This document shows, one piece after another, positions 22,480 to 33,611 of a stretch of 64,000 bases of DNA. The notes beneath the pieces were generated by a model that saw nothing but the letters and a program-made list of their open reading frames with translations, was not told the DNA's origin and did no database searches. Both the position numbers and the translations under genes were made by a program. The DNA lies in assembly GCA_033961575.1 (NCBI GenBank), contig CM066737.1:104808709-104872708 (forward strand). The letters are read 5' to 3'. Every line of letters begins with the position of its first letter. Position 1 is the first letter of the stretch. Origin of the DNA: Aselliscus stoliczkanus. Lineage: Eukaryota; Chordata; Mammalia; Chiroptera; Hipposideridae.

Positions 22480-23500
22480 CTGAACTATCTGAAAAATCAA
22501 CAACTTTTCTTGGACCTACCGGAGAATTGTGGTCACAGGGCAAAATGCCACCCTGAAAACTGGAAAGATGTGTAAATACAGAGAATTCCAGTTTACGAAG
22601 AACAGAGAGCTCTGGAGCCAAGCTGGCTGGGACACTTAAACAGTAATCGGTGAACTGCTGAAGGCTGAGTGTAGACTAACTTGAGAGTTAAAAGCCCTGG
22701 TGGCCCAGTTTCAAGGGGGCTCCCACACTTTTGTGGGTTTTATTTCCAGGGGTACTATCAGGACTGAATATAATACCGCAGAAAAATCTCCTGTGCTTTT
22801 GGGCAGGGACAGGGGAAAAATAACCCTTTTAAAATTAGCCCAGTGTTCTGTTCTCTATAACCAAGAGTTGCCCTCAAGGAAAACTGTTTTACTACAGCCT
22901 TAGCTGACCAAGGAAAAGGGCAATTAGACAACTCTAGTCCCCTCTAGCTCATGCCTCACGTTATAGGAGGAGAAAAAGGGTAAGAAATGCTTCTGGGGGA
23001 TCACAACTCAACAACCCAGGCCCACACAAACTCTGAGACTTAATTATAAGATAATAGAGTGCCTCCCGTCTTCAATGTCTTACCACTACATCAGCAGGAC
23101 TCCAGGCTAATAACAATGGATTTCAACTAAGAGAACTGAAAGACGCAGATTCTATTCAAATTAGGATTCTTAGGGAAACCTAAAGACAATATGAAAGCAG
23201 GGAAAAAAAAGGAAACTAGAGAAAGCCTCTGGCATATACAAGTACAGTAAACAAGAAACACACCCAGCTCCTAGCCAGATTGACACAAAATTTCATACCA
23301 AAAGGCTGCCAACCTCAGCTCTTATTACCAGGTACGTCATGGCCACTTTCAACAAAAAATGATGAGGTATGCTAAAAGGTAAGAAAAAATACAGTCTGAA
23401 GAGACAAAGCAAGCATCAGTACCAGGCTCAGATATGACACAGATTTTGGAATTATCAGATAAGGAACTCAAAGTAACTATGATTCATATATTAAGGACTC
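22480..23500 (+). mobile_element. L1 LINE 5' region (5' UTR and upstream of ORF1)
   Basis: Text such as GGACCTACCGGAGAATTGTG and, near the end, CAGACTCAGATATGAC-like CAGGCTCAGATATGACACAG with GGAATTATCAGATAAGG matches the 5' portion of older mammalian L1 elements as I remember it. It has no intact ORF and stops at the LTR at 23501. Confidence 0.55.
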
Positions 23501-24105
23501 TGTGGTATAATAAAGAATTTCTTCAGTTTTTATTTCTGGTTCTTGGCAAAGAGCTTCACAAACTCTTGGAATTTCCTGAGGGGATAGGAGTGTCTCTGTT
23601 ATGCTAATCAGACACTCCTGGTAGGCCCCTAGCTAGCTTCAGAATGGGGGCTGGTCACCACAATGACCAACCATGGGACCAGAAGGCTGGACCTTTGGGC
23701 CATTCTGACCTCCAGGGAGGAGATTGAGTTCAATCATGTGGCCAGTGATTTACTCAGCCATTCCTAGGTAATCGCACCTCATATAAAAACTCTGGGGCCG
23801 AGTGGCGTGGCGGTTAAGCGCTGGCTTGGGAAGCCAGTGGCCCCAGTTTGGGTCCCACATATGAGGGCCAGTGACACTGACCTCAAAAAAAAAAAAAATA
23901 GATTAAAAACTCTGCACACTGAAATTCAGTGCAGTTGCCTGGTTGGTGAACACATGGATGTACAGGGAGGGTAATGTACCCTGACTCCATGGGGAGAGGG
24001 TATGGGACCTCTGCATCCAGGGCCCTTCCAGACTTTGTCCTATGTATATCTTTTATGATAAAATTGTACTTGTAAGTATAGCACATTCATGAGTTCAGTG
24101 GATCG
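23501..24105 (+). mobile_element. ERVL-like LTR
   Basis: It starts TGTGGTATAATAAAGAATTT and continues CTTGGCAAAGAGCTTCACAA, GGTTGGTGAACACATGG and a degraded polyadenylation region. It belongs to the same family as 16.2 and 27.7 kb. The 3' part is lost and a SINE sits at 23795. Confidence 0.65.
23795..23903 (+). mobile_element. Short head-only SINE (type A)
   Basis: The first few bases are lost (it starts GGGCCGAGTGGCGTGGCGG). The B box is GTTTGGGTCCC. Target duplication TAAAAACTCTG at 23784 and 23904. Confidence 0.9.
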
Positions 24106-24277
24106 TTAACAACACAATAAATGATTACTACTTTCTATGTCTGAACTTAGGTATTTACAATTGATTCCACAGTAGAGATGAAACTGCTTCAAGTTTCTCC
24201 TTGGATCTTAATAAATTTCTGAGGGCAAATGACCAATATTTGTTTTTATGGAAATAGTTTTTAAAAATACTATTTTG

Positions 24278-24683
24278 GGGCCGGCCGAGTGGCTTGGGAT
24301 GCCAGCAGCCCCGGTTCGGATCCCACATATGAGGGCCAGTGACACTGCCCTCTACAGCTAACAACAGCTCCACCTGGAGCTGGGCTGTGTGAGCCCCGGC
24401 GACGGTGTAGGCTGCAGCCCCTGCTGCAGTGGGCTGCCATAGGCTACAGTGAATGGCCAGCAGCCAGCGTGAGCTGCCAATAGCCGCAGTGAGCGACATC
24501 CAGAGGCCGGCAACCGATCTGCCTCACCCAAGAAGAACGCAATGGTAATACCAACATGGGCCAGTGAAGCAACGTCCTCCGCAACTAGACTGAAGAACAA
24601 AAGGACAGCAACTTGTCTGTTCCCCTCCTGATTCCTCAACGCTGTTCCCCTCCCCCAATTCCCCAGTAAAATCTTAAAAAAAA
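24278..24683 (+). mobile_element. Long T+ SINE (type B) lacking the A-box region
   Basis: The head jumps from GGCCGGCCGAGTGG straight to CTTGGGATGCCAGCAGCC, so ~20 bp containing GGTTAAGAGCTGG are missing. The rest is complete to AGTAAAATCTT and poly-A, with duplication AAATACTATTTTG. Without that segment the internal promoter is probably impaired. Confidence 0.9.
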
Positions 24684-24824
24684 AAAAATACTATTTTGCT
24701 CTTAACCCACTTCATAAAACTGGATTTTTATGAATAATTAATATTGCCTTCTTATAAACTTGTTCATGTTGGAAGCTCTCAAAACTCTTGAAAATATGAA
24801 CTTTTCTCCTAGTTTTATGGTGGA

Positions 24825-25050
24825 GAGCTGGGGTTGGCAAACTTTTCCTGTAAAGAGGCACAGAGAGTAAATATATTTGGCTTTGCAAGTGTCTGTTGTG
24901 ATTACTCAATTCTGCTGTCACACTATGAACACTACACATAGGCAATGTGTAAACAAATGTGTATAGTGGTGTTCTAATGAAACTTTATTTACAAAAACAA
25001 GTGACAGGCCAGGTTTGCCTCACAGGCCATCAGTTGCTAATCCCTGCTTT
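24825..25050 (+). mobile_element. hAT-Charlie-type non-autonomous DNA transposon
   Basis: GGGTTGGCAAACTTTTCCTG, then ATATTTGGCTTTGCAAG, AAACTTTATTTACAAAAACA and CAGTTGCTAATCCCTG form the usual layout of this old family. The two ends are inverted relative to each other. Another piece lies at 56085. Confidence 0.7.
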
Positions 25051-26500
25051 GGGGAGATGGTAGCCATGCAATTTAAAGAGTCAAAAGACACAGTTTCAAG
25101 CCTCTGGCAAGTAAACTGATTTAGCTGAGCTTTCTAATTACAAAAGGAATATGCCCTTCCTCCTAGGATTTAAGGTGAAAATGCTATGTAAGTTGTAAAT
25201 ATGACATCATGAAAACACAGGACACACTGTAGAAAGGTGTTGTAGCAGATGTTTTGCACGCTCTCCCCACGTCTTCCCAGCACTCTAGTACATGCCAATA
25301 GCAACCATTTGTAAGCATCTGTGCTCCTACCTCTGATGGCTTCCGCTTAACCCCAGAGTGGGGTGGGTCTGAAGGCAGCCCTCAGTAAATTACAGGTGGA
25401 AGTTGGAGGAAAAATAAGCCACATGACTTGCTCCTCAGCTGGGAGAGTTCTGAGACGTAGTCTACATTGTTTCCCAAAGTTCCCCAGCAGGATTTAGCCC
25501 CAATTGCCCTCATCTGTCACCTGTTGTATGATGTGCCATTCATCACATCCTTTGCATTCCCTGCCTCCCTTGCCCTATGTGTACTTCCAGAGATCACCTG
25601 CCAAATAGGATCTTTGTCTCAGAGTTGGTTTCTGGGGTAACCCAAACTAAAATAGTTGCTAAAGAAAGAGCTTTCATAGAAGCCTTTTAAAAATGCATTT
25701 CCATGGTGAATATAGTTGAGACTAAGATTGATGGTGATGGAAGTTGTGAATACAAAATGAGAAGATAGATATAAGAGTCCTGGGAAAAGATAAAGCAGTC
25801 CACAAATATAAGGTGAGAGTATTAATATTATGGTTGTCATTAGTCTGAGCTAGGAAATTGCTCTATAAAACACTGCCAGCTCACAGCTACCTATAATGGC
25901 GGAGGCGAGCAGCAGTATGCATAATATAAACAGTAGATGATTGAAAAATTAATAACACATGCTTCAAAGAACATTATGTGAAATTTAAGCTGTATTTTTC
26001 ATATTATGAATTTCTCTCAAAAATACAGTAATGTTTGTAGAATGACATTATATCCATATATGCACTAGTTGGAATGAAAAAAATTATAATATTTTGCAGT
26101 ATTTGTTTTAGATCTCTTTTTAAAAATAAGCAAGATACTACAGATACAATTGAGTTTTCTCTTGTAATCGTAGCCTGTCCTAATTCCCTCTCGCTTTTTC
26201 CAGCGGCAACCAAGCTCATTAAATTGGTATATATTTTTCATATTCCTGGTTCATATTTTTCCTCCATATGCATGTTTCTATAAGCACTACACATTATAAG
26301 GTTCTGTGATTTTAAGATTTACATAAATAGTATCACACTGTGCAAAGCATTCCGCCACTTCTGTGTTCACTGAACACTATTGCTGAGATCCATCCATGTT
26401 GATTCATATTAGTTGAGTACATTTGCATATCTTTAGGGAGATCCTCCCTTTACTCTGGAAGGAACTATTTAGGGAGATTTTTAATAAAATGGATGAGTGA
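25051..26500. other. Mostly unassigned; possible old LTR and L1 fragments
   Basis: The end near 25600-25660 (CAGAGTTGGTTTCTGGGGTA) resembles the 3' end of an old LTR. The part at 26210-26440 (ATAGTATCACACTGTG, ATCCATCCATGTTGATTC) resembles an L1 3' UTR fragment. Both calls are weak. Confidence 0.35.
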
Positions 26501-26504
26501 TTCT

Positions 26505-26703
26505 CAAGTAGTGATGATTTTGCCTCCTTTAGTGAAATTTGGCAATGTCAGGAGATATTTTAGGTTATCATGACTGGAGGTGAGGTGCTGCTGCAGCTAG
26601 TGGGTAGAAACCAGGGATGTTGCCAAACAACCTACAGTGCCCCCACCACCAAGAGTTATCAGGTCCAAAACGTCAACAGTGCTGAGGCTGACAAACCCTG
26701 ATA
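26505..26703 (+). mobile_element. MER20
   Basis: GTGATTCTCAAGTAGTGATG, TTTGGCAATGTCAGGAGATA, TAGTGGGTAGAAACCAGGGA and a terminal CTGACAAACCCTG are in MER20 order. Confidence 0.75.
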
Positions 26704-26731
26704 CAGATGAAAGCTAATTACTCTACATTCT

Positions 26732-27216
26732 ATTTATTTATTTTTTTAAGATTTTTTTTTTTTATTGGGGAATTGGAGGAGGGAACAGCATTGGGTAATC
26801 AGGGAAGAGGAACAAACAAGTTACCGTCCTTTTGTTCTTCAGTCTAGTTGTGGAGGACGTTGCTTCATTGACCCATGTTGGTATCATCATTGCGCTCTTC
26901 CCGGATGAGGCAGATCGGTCACCGGCCTCTGGACGGCTGCTCACAGCGGCTCTTGGCAGCTCACTCTGGCTGCCAGCTGCTTACGCTGGCTGCCGGCCAC
27001 TCACTGTAGCCTATGGCAGCCCACTGCAGCAGGGGCTGCAGCGTATACCCTTGCTGGGACTTGCGCAGCCCAGCTCCAGGTCGAGCTGTTGTTCACCATC
27101 TTAGCTGTAGACGGTGCAGCGTCACTGGCCCATGTGGGATCCGAACCGGGGCCCTGCTGCTCAGAGCTCATGCTCCCAAGCCAGCTCTTAACCAATGTGC
27201 CACTCGGCCGGCTCAG
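26732..27216 (-). mobile_element. Long T+ SINE (type B, expanded-arm variant)
   Basis: Reverse copy with target duplication TACTCTACATTCT (26719 and 27217). Its head differs from most copies: between the anticodon-like arm and the B box it carries GAGCTCTGAGCAGCAGGGCC, like the SINEs at 29369 and 32525. It also has an extra ~20 bp body sub-repeat (CAGCTGCTTACGCTGGCTGC). Confidence 0.92.
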
Positions 27217-27425
27217 TACTCTACATTCTTGAAGGATTTCTGGGTATGGGGAAATAACTCAGACATGTTCCCTTCTAGTTGAGACAGCACATTCTGCGTT
27301 GTGAATCACCACAACTGTGTCTCCACTGCATTAGGAAGTGTTTTCCTCTTGAATGTGGATTTTAGACTGTTCTATGGCTAATAATCATTGCTTATTTGGG
27401 GGAGTTGTGTGTGTATGTGCATGTG

Positions 27426-27428
<3 letters not shown>

Positions 27429-27469
<41 letters not shown>
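27429..27469 (+). repeat. (TG)n microsatellite
   Basis: A dinucleotide run preceded by imperfect GTGTGTATGTGC units. It is likely polymorphic. Confidence 0.95.
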
Positions 27470-27470
<1 letters not shown>

Positions 27471-27748
27471 TGTGTGAATATTATGCTGGGGTTGGGAGAG
27501 GAAACCCACAGACACGATCTCTAGTTCTCATGCTGATAGAAAAATATAACAAGGAACAAAACATTTGATTTAGCGAAAACTAACTATGCTTTAGGGTCCC
27601 ATATATGATATTAAAAGATGGTAAAATTATGACTCTCACAATGACATAAAAATGAATGTGTTAAAGGTATTATTCAACTCATTAATGAGGAAAATGCTAA
27701 GGTATTACAACCAGTTCAAAGGAGAATCCAAAGAACAGATACAGTTAT

Positions 27749-28562
27749 TGTGATATTTATAATAAGAAATATCTATATATTTGGTCTTCAAAGGTTTCTG
27801 GCACAGAGCTCCTAAAACTCTTGGAGTTTCCTAAGTGCTAAGAGCTATAAAGATGTCTTGATATTCATAACAAACCCCTTTCAACCACACCTGTTTATGT
27901 TAATGAGGTGACTTTTGAAAAACACCTAAGAAGGGAGCTGGTTGTCAAGGGAACCAACCATGTGATTGCAGTTGGAATTTTCAGTCCCAATCCCTGACCT
28001 CCGGGGCATGGGGAGGGGCTGGAGGTTGAGTCAATCACCAATGTTCAATTATTTAATCAATCATCCCTATGTAATGAAGCTTCCACAAAAGCCCAAAAGG
28101 ATGGAATTAAGAGAGTTTCCAGGTTGGTGAAGACGTCGAGATCTGGGGAGAGTGGGGTACCTGGAAGGAGCATGAAAGCTCCATGCCCTTTCCCCAAAAC
28201 CTTACCCTATCCATCTCTTCTATCTGACTGTTCCTGAGTTATATCCTTTTATAATAAACCACTAATCTAGTACGTAAAATGTTTGTGTGTTTTTTCTGAG
28301 ATCTGTGAGCTGCTCTAGCAAATGAATTGAACCCAAGGAGGGGGTTCTTTTGGACCTTTCATCTATAGCCCTGGTGACAACCTGAACTTGTGACTGGCAT
28401 CTGAAGGGGGAGGGGCAGCCTTATAGGACTGAGCCCTTAACCTGTGGGACCTGATACTATCTATCTCTGGGTAGACAGTGTCAGAATTTAGTTGAATCGC
28501 AGGACCTCAAGCTGGTGTTGGAGAATTGCTTGGTAGTGTGGGGACCCCTCCACCATACACAC
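27749..28562 (+). mobile_element. ERVL-like LTR, near complete
   Basis: It starts TGTGATATTTATAATAAG and continues CTGGCACAGAGCTCCTAA, AATGAGGTGACTTTTGAAAA, a polyadenylation region with TTATAATAAACCACTAATCT, CCCAAGGAGGGGGT, AACCTGAACTTGTGACTGGC and CAGAATTTAGTTGAATCGC, to an end in CACACA. It is the best preserved of three copies here (others at 16.2 and 23.5 kb). It is a solo LTR. Confidence 0.75.
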
Positions 28563-29368
28563 ATCAGAATTAGAATGAGAAATGTTAGTTGGTGATCAGA
28601 TGTGGAATCATGGCAGAATATTAGTTATAGATGAGGAATAGTGAAATGAATATGCAAATGGAGACAAAACTGACTTCCACAAGAGGGGTGAGAGGTCGAT
28701 TGAACCACTACCCCTCTACCAGACAGGACATAATTTGATGCCTATAAACAACAAGTACTTTGCATTGCTATCAGTTATTAACAATTTACATAGTTATAAA
28801 ATAGCTCCCATAGAACTGGATAATCCAGAGAGGTGCCATATACTCTAGAAAATTCAATTGTTCACTGAAGCACAAATTTCCCCCCACAATGTGGTAATTT
28901 TATGACTGTATAAGCCAGATTTTGGAAAATGGACTGCCTACTATGATGATTATCTTATTTAAGCTATGAAACCCAGATCAGTCCTTAGAACAGGCATAGG
29001 ATTTCCACCATTCCCCATCCCCCCCCACCACCACCACCAAGGAATGGGCACTCCCCTTGTCAGTAATTCTGAGAAGAAGAAAGTTCCGGGGCAGGAAAAT
29101 AAGCCAGGCTAGGGCTTGAGAGACTCTGGGTTTCCTCTTTCTCTAAGTTGAGGGCCAATGGGACCTGAACTCCAACTCAGGGTGAAACCTGGAGTTGTCT
29201 GTTTGCTTTTGAGCTGCCCCCCTGCCAAGTCAGGGACTGTTGGGAATTAGGCAGGGTTTCAGGGTTTGGGTTTGGACTTGTCATCTCTAAAGATATCTAC
29301 TTTTCCTGGATGTTATAAGTCATTCTCTGTTTTCAGTTTCCTTTTCCCTGAGCCTTTAAGACATTTTT
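28563..29368. other. Unassigned non-coding sequence
   Basis: It contains a C-rich run and a (CCA)n patch near 29018-29038. Nothing else is recognised. Confidence 0.4.
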
Positions 29369-29773
29369 TCTTTTTTTAGGATTTTATTGGGGAATTGCGG
29401 GAGGGCAACAGAATTGGGGAATCAGGGAAGGGGAACACACAAGTTGCTGTCCTTTTGTTCTTCAGTCTAGTTGTGGAGGGTGTTGCTTCACTGGCCCATG
29501 TTGGTATTATCATTGCACTCTTCCCTAGTGAGGCAGCCATTAGACAGCTGCTCACGCTGGCTCCCAGCCACTCACAGTAGCTTACGGCAGCCCACTACAG
29601 CCCCACTGCAGTTGACTCATGACAGCCCAGCTCCAGGTGGAGCTGTTGTTCACCATCTTAGCTGTAGAGGGCGCAGTATCACTGGCCCTCATGTGGGATC
29701 CAAACCAGGGCCCTGCTGCTCAGAGCTGACGCTCCCAAGCCAACTCTTAAACAATGCACAACTCGGCCAGCCC
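29369..29773 (-). mobile_element. Long T+ SINE (type B, expanded-arm variant)
   Basis: Reverse copy from the T-rich tail and ATTTTATTGGGGAATT to CAACTCGGCCAGCCC. The head carries the GCTCTGAGCAGCAGGG insertion. I see no clear target duplication. Confidence 0.88.
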
Positions 29774-30086
29774 TGTTTGTTTTTTAAAAGTACAATTTCA
29801 TCCCAGTTTAGATAGGGGGAATGTGAGGACTAACCTTCCTTTGAGACTACAGTTTAGATGGATGAATAGTGGTCACCGAGGGAGGGCAGTGGTGCCCAGC
29901 AGCATTACCGTCCAGAAGAAAGACAAAGAGGCAGGGATAAAAGATGGTAACCAGCTCTGGGTATTTATGAGGCATTACTCTGAGGACCGCACAAATAGTT
30001 GGGGAAACAATGTGAGGATCAGTTTCCAGCAGTTATGCTGATCTGAGCACATGACGTAGCGCTTTGGATTTAAGACAGAACTGTGG

Positions 30087-30262
30087 GTGTGACCAATTAG
30101 TTCAGGTGGTTAGAGAATCGTGTTGATAACACCAAGGTTGCTGGTTTGATCTCTGCATGGGCCACTGTGAACTGCACCTTTCTTAAAAGTCAACTATGCC
30201 ATTGTAGCATGAAAGCAATGTGTAACCAATGACCATGGCTGTTCCCCAATTAAAAAAAAAAA
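30087..30262 (+). mobile_element. Ile-tRNA-like SINE (type D)
   Basis: TTAGTTCAGGTGGTTAGAGA and TGATAACACCAAGGTTGCTG with a GGTTTGATC B box resemble an Ile-tRNA-derived head. The body ends GTTCCCCAATTAAAAA. The target duplication is imperfect (AGACAGAACTGTGG / AGACCAAACTGTGG). It resembles bat VES/Rhin SINEs as I recall them. Confidence 0.85.
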
Positions 30263-30404
30263 AGACCAAACTGTGGCATAATATCGTTGTCATATACTGA
30301 TAAAGCCTGAGATTTGGGTTAACAGTTGTTGGGACATTTTATAAAATCATGAAACATTGAAAATAACAATGGTAAAGATAATGGGATTAAAGTACGCCAT
30401 TCTT

Positions 30405-30564
30405 AAATTTTTTTTTTTTTTTTTTTTTTTTTAGCTGAGCCATCATGCCACCTGTTGGCAGCTCAACGGCAACTCAGCTCGGGCTGGCATCGAACCACCA
30501 TTGCTCAGAGCTCAGCTTGCACTCTTGAGCAAGCTCTTAACCAACTGAGCCACTCGGCCGGCCC
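30405..30564 (-). mobile_element. tRNA-derived SINE (type C)
   Basis: In reverse complement: GGCCGGCCGAGTGGCTCAGT, GGTTAAGAGCTTGCTCAAG, GCTGAGCTCTGAGCAATGG, GGTTCGATGCC, then a short body ending TGGCTCAGCTAAAAA. Target duplication CGCCATTCTT at 30395 and 30565. Confidence 0.92.
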
Positions 30565-30989
30565 CGCCATTCTTTAGATATAACATTTGAGTCCTAATTT
30601 GGTTTGGTAAAGGTAAGCACCACAGCATCAATATTTAACAGCAATGAGACTGAATCTACAGTGAGAAAAATTCAAGAGCATGGTGATTTAGTTCTCTAGA
30701 GGGCTTAATCACCCACGGATCTGAATGACTAGACCTGAGACATCTTACTCAAAATTCATTACATAAGCCAACTGCAGGGAGAGCACGATATGTGCTTCTA
30801 GTTGTATGCAACATATTGAGATACAGGCATTTTTTTCATGTTTGGTTCTGTAATCTTAAATCTGAGATCATATGAATTCACTTTCTTGAGTCATTAATTT
30901 AGTAAGAATTAGGAATACCCTAAGCCTAAATTTTATACTGCCCAGCTTAATGTCAAGGGCTAATAGTTGTGTCACTGGCCTTTAAATGG

Positions 30990-31183
30990 AATTTGCACCA
31001 GAGAAGCAGTAAGACTTGTGGAAAAGTCCAGAACTTGGGTCTCAAATTTCAGCCCTGACATTCCCTAGCTGCAAAATCTTGAACAATTTGAATTTCATTG
31101 GCTTTTTTATTTAATCATATGTAAAATGAGGGGTCTGACCAGATAATCCCTAAGGGTTCATCTAGCTCAAAAATTCTATGATT
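30990..31183 (+). repeat. MIR
   Basis: GACTTGTGG...TCTCAAATTTCAGCCCTGAC, TAGCTGCAAAATCTTGAAC, GTAAAATGAGGGGTCTGACC, and AAAATTCTATGATT follow the MIR layout. A type B SINE was inserted inside its final (ATTCTATG)-like end. Confidence 0.7.
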
Positions 31184-31641
31184 GTGGACCGGCAGAGTGG
31201 CGTGTTAGTTAAGAGCTGGCTTGGGATGCCAGCAGCCCCGGTTTGGATCCCACATATGAGGGCCAGTGACACTGCCCTCTACAGCTAAGATGGTGAACAA
31301 CAGCTCCGCCTGGAGCTGGGCTGCTGTGCATTCCTGGGGACGGCATAGCTGCAGCCCCTGCTGCAGTGGACTGCCATAGGCTACAGTGAGTGGCCGGCAG
31401 CCAGTATGAGAGGCTGGCAGCCAGCGTGAGCTGCCAAGAGCCACAGTGAGCCACCATCCAGAGGCCGGCGACCGATCTGCCTCACCCGGGAAGAACGCAA
31501 TGACGATACCAACATGGGCCAGTGAAGCCACATCCTCCACAACTAGACTGAAGAACAAAAGGACAGCAACTTGTCTGTTCCTCTTCCCCGGTTCCCCAAC
31601 GCTGTTCCCATCCCCCAATTCCCCAATAATATCTTTAAAAA
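31184..31641 (+). mobile_element. Long T+ SINE (type B) with a duplicated body unit
   Basis: The head has several substitutions (GACCGGCAGAGTGGCGTG), followed by a complete body and an AATAATATCTTT tail. There are extra GGCAGCCAGTATGAGAGGCT units at 31390-31430. Target duplication AAAAATTCTATGATT (31169 and about 31642). The 137-codon minus-strand frame here is SINE translation. Confidence 0.92.
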
Positions 31642-31656
31642 AAAAAATTCTATGAT

Positions 31657-32190
31657 TCTATAGATAAATCACTGCCTTCCTCCAATTTTGCATATGGCCA
31701 TGGGACAGATGTAGACAGCATGGAAAGAGAAGACTCAAGAAGCAAGCTGGCACCTCTTCCTTTTTCCTTTCTAAACTACTGACTAAACATTAAGGACTTT
31801 TCTTTTGAATGGTTTCTGATATGTCTTCAAATTTTGCCTTTTGCTCTCTTTAAACCTATATCTCCTTTATATATAAAGAGTAGAATAGCTAAATATATTA
31901 AAAATTAACAGAATAATGAGGAAACAACCTGCCCCTATTAAGACTAAAATCAAGAGAAAAATCAATTCTCATACGCTGGGAAAGTTGTAGGAAAATAGTC
32001 ACACACGTATATTCCTGATGTTACTAGCAAAATTCTTTTAGAAGATATTTGATACACATACCAGGTATCATAAACCTATTTTGACTCAGCAAACCCCCTA
32101 TTCTGAATTTATATTATAGAATTATTATATTTCTCCAATTCTAATACAATATGAATTTTAAGATGCAATGCCAATTTAATAACATTTTAT
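31657..32190. other. Unassigned AT-rich sequence
   Basis: No feature is recognised. An L1-like scrap is possible around 31900-32160. Confidence 0.4.
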
Positions 32191-32331
32191 TTTTTATTTA
32201 TTTATTCTTTGTATTTGTTTTTATTTTGATTGTTTTTTAAGGGCAGTGTCACTGGCCCTCATATGTGGGACCGAACCGGGGCCGCTGGCTTCCCAAGCCA
32301 GCGCTTAATCACCGTGCCACTCGGCTGGCCC
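32191..32331 (-). mobile_element. Short head-only SINE (type A)
   Basis: T-rich tail, then GGGCAGTGTCACTGGCCCTC to CCACTCGGCTGGCCC. Target duplication TAATAACATTTT / TAATAACTTTTT. Confidence 0.92.
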
Positions 32332-32484
32332 TAATAACTTTTTAAAGGGAAAAAAACAAATACTGTTATCCATCTCCAATGCTAAAATGTATCCTGATAT
32401 ATATTGAGGAAAGAGTGAAGATAGGTTACACAGAACCTCTCCATATTTTATTCATGTAATCCTGAGCACCCTTCTATGGTGTAT

Positions 32485-32948
32485 CTGACAACCCAAGTTG
32501 TACAGATAAATAAACTAGTCTCAGGCTGGCCAAGTGAGGCATTGGTTAAGAGTTGGCTTGGGAGTGCGAGCTCTGAGCAGCAGGTCTGCCAGTTCAGATC
32601 CCACATGTGGTCCAGTGACACTGCGCCTTCTACAGCTAAGATGGTGAACAACAGTTCAACCTGGAGCTGGGCTGCCATGAGTCGCTGGCGACAGCGTAGG
32701 CTGCAGTGGGCTGCCATAAGCTACTGTGAGTGGCTGGCAGCCAGAATGAGCTGCCGTGAGCCGCCGTGAGCGGCCATCCAGAGGCCGGAGACCGACCTGC
32801 CTCATCCGGGAAGAGCACAATGATAATACCAACATGGGCCAGTGAAACAACGTCCTCCACAACTAGACTGAAGAACAAAATGACAGTAACTTGTCTGTTC
32901 CCCTTGCCCGATTCCCCAACACTGTTCCCCTCCTCCAATTCCCCAATA

Positions 32949-32980
<32 letters not shown>

Positions 32981-33060
32981 GAGGAAAGAAAGTAAGTCTC
33001 AGGAAAGTTAAATGACTTAGTAAAAGTCACTCAGCTAGAAAATATCAGTACTACTCTAAT
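32485..33060 (-). repeat. MIR split by a SINE
   Basis: TACAGATAAATAAACTAGTC before the SINE and TCAGGAAAGTTAAATGACTT, GTCACTCAGCTAGAAAAT after it form one reverse MIR (TACAGATGAGGAAACTGAG... type) once the insertion at 32525-32994 is removed. Confidence 0.65.
32525..32994 (+). mobile_element. Long T+ SINE (type B, expanded-arm variant)
   Basis: GGCTGGCCAAGTGAGGCATT head with GCGAGCTCTGAGCAGCAGGT between arm and B box, a body with a deletion of the CTGCAGCCCCTG piece, and AATAAAATCTT plus a long A tail ending GAGGAAAGAAAGTA. Target duplication AGTCTCAG. Confidence 0.9.
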
Positions 33061-33064
33061 CCAG

Positions 33065-33610
33065 TGAGAAAAGGCTAAAGATAGGTAATATATAAAATGG
33101 AGTCACTTTAAAGAAGCTGCTAAAATTATTAACATTATGAAGGTTGAAGCATGAGGAAGGACTCCATTCTTATTTTAACTAGCCTGGGAACTTAAACTTT
33201 TTAAGACTTTGCAGTCCTGTGTCATTGCCTGGATATACATTGGGACCTCCAGGTAATCGTCTGATTATCCACTTTAGAACTTACATAACCAGGCCACCTG
33301 ATTTCCCCCTGAAGGACTCACATATCCATTCACCTGAATCCATTATCCAGCCCACTGATCTAACTGGACCACCTGGCATCCATAATCCTGACTGCCTGAC
33401 ATCTGACTGATAATGTCCTGGACCAATCCTAGGGCTAACAGTGCAGGACTGATAATTCTCAAGAATGTACTTTTTTTCTATAAGAACTTTAAACTTTCTT
33501 CTTTGGAACACTTTTTTGCCTAGCTGTGTTTCTGATTTGCAAATTCTATGACCCTTGAGTAAATCTCTATCATTTATTTCTAGCAAAGCCTCCAGACTTG
33601 CTGAGTTCAT
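33065..33610 (+). other. Possible old LTR
   Basis: AACTTTTTAAGACTTTGCAG, a run of proline-rich and AT-mixed text, TATAAGAACTTTAAACTTTC and ACCCTTGAGTAAATCTCTAT resemble a retroviral U3/R/U5 with a worn polyadenylation site. I see no matching ends or duplication, so the call is weak. Confidence 0.35.
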
Positions 33611-33611
33611 C

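Noticed and set aside
31205..31618. 137-codon minus-strand frame with FFSLVVEDVASLAHVG
   Set aside because: The same peptide recurs at every long SINE (e.g. 8009, 39358, 42525). It is translation of the type B SINE body, not a gene.
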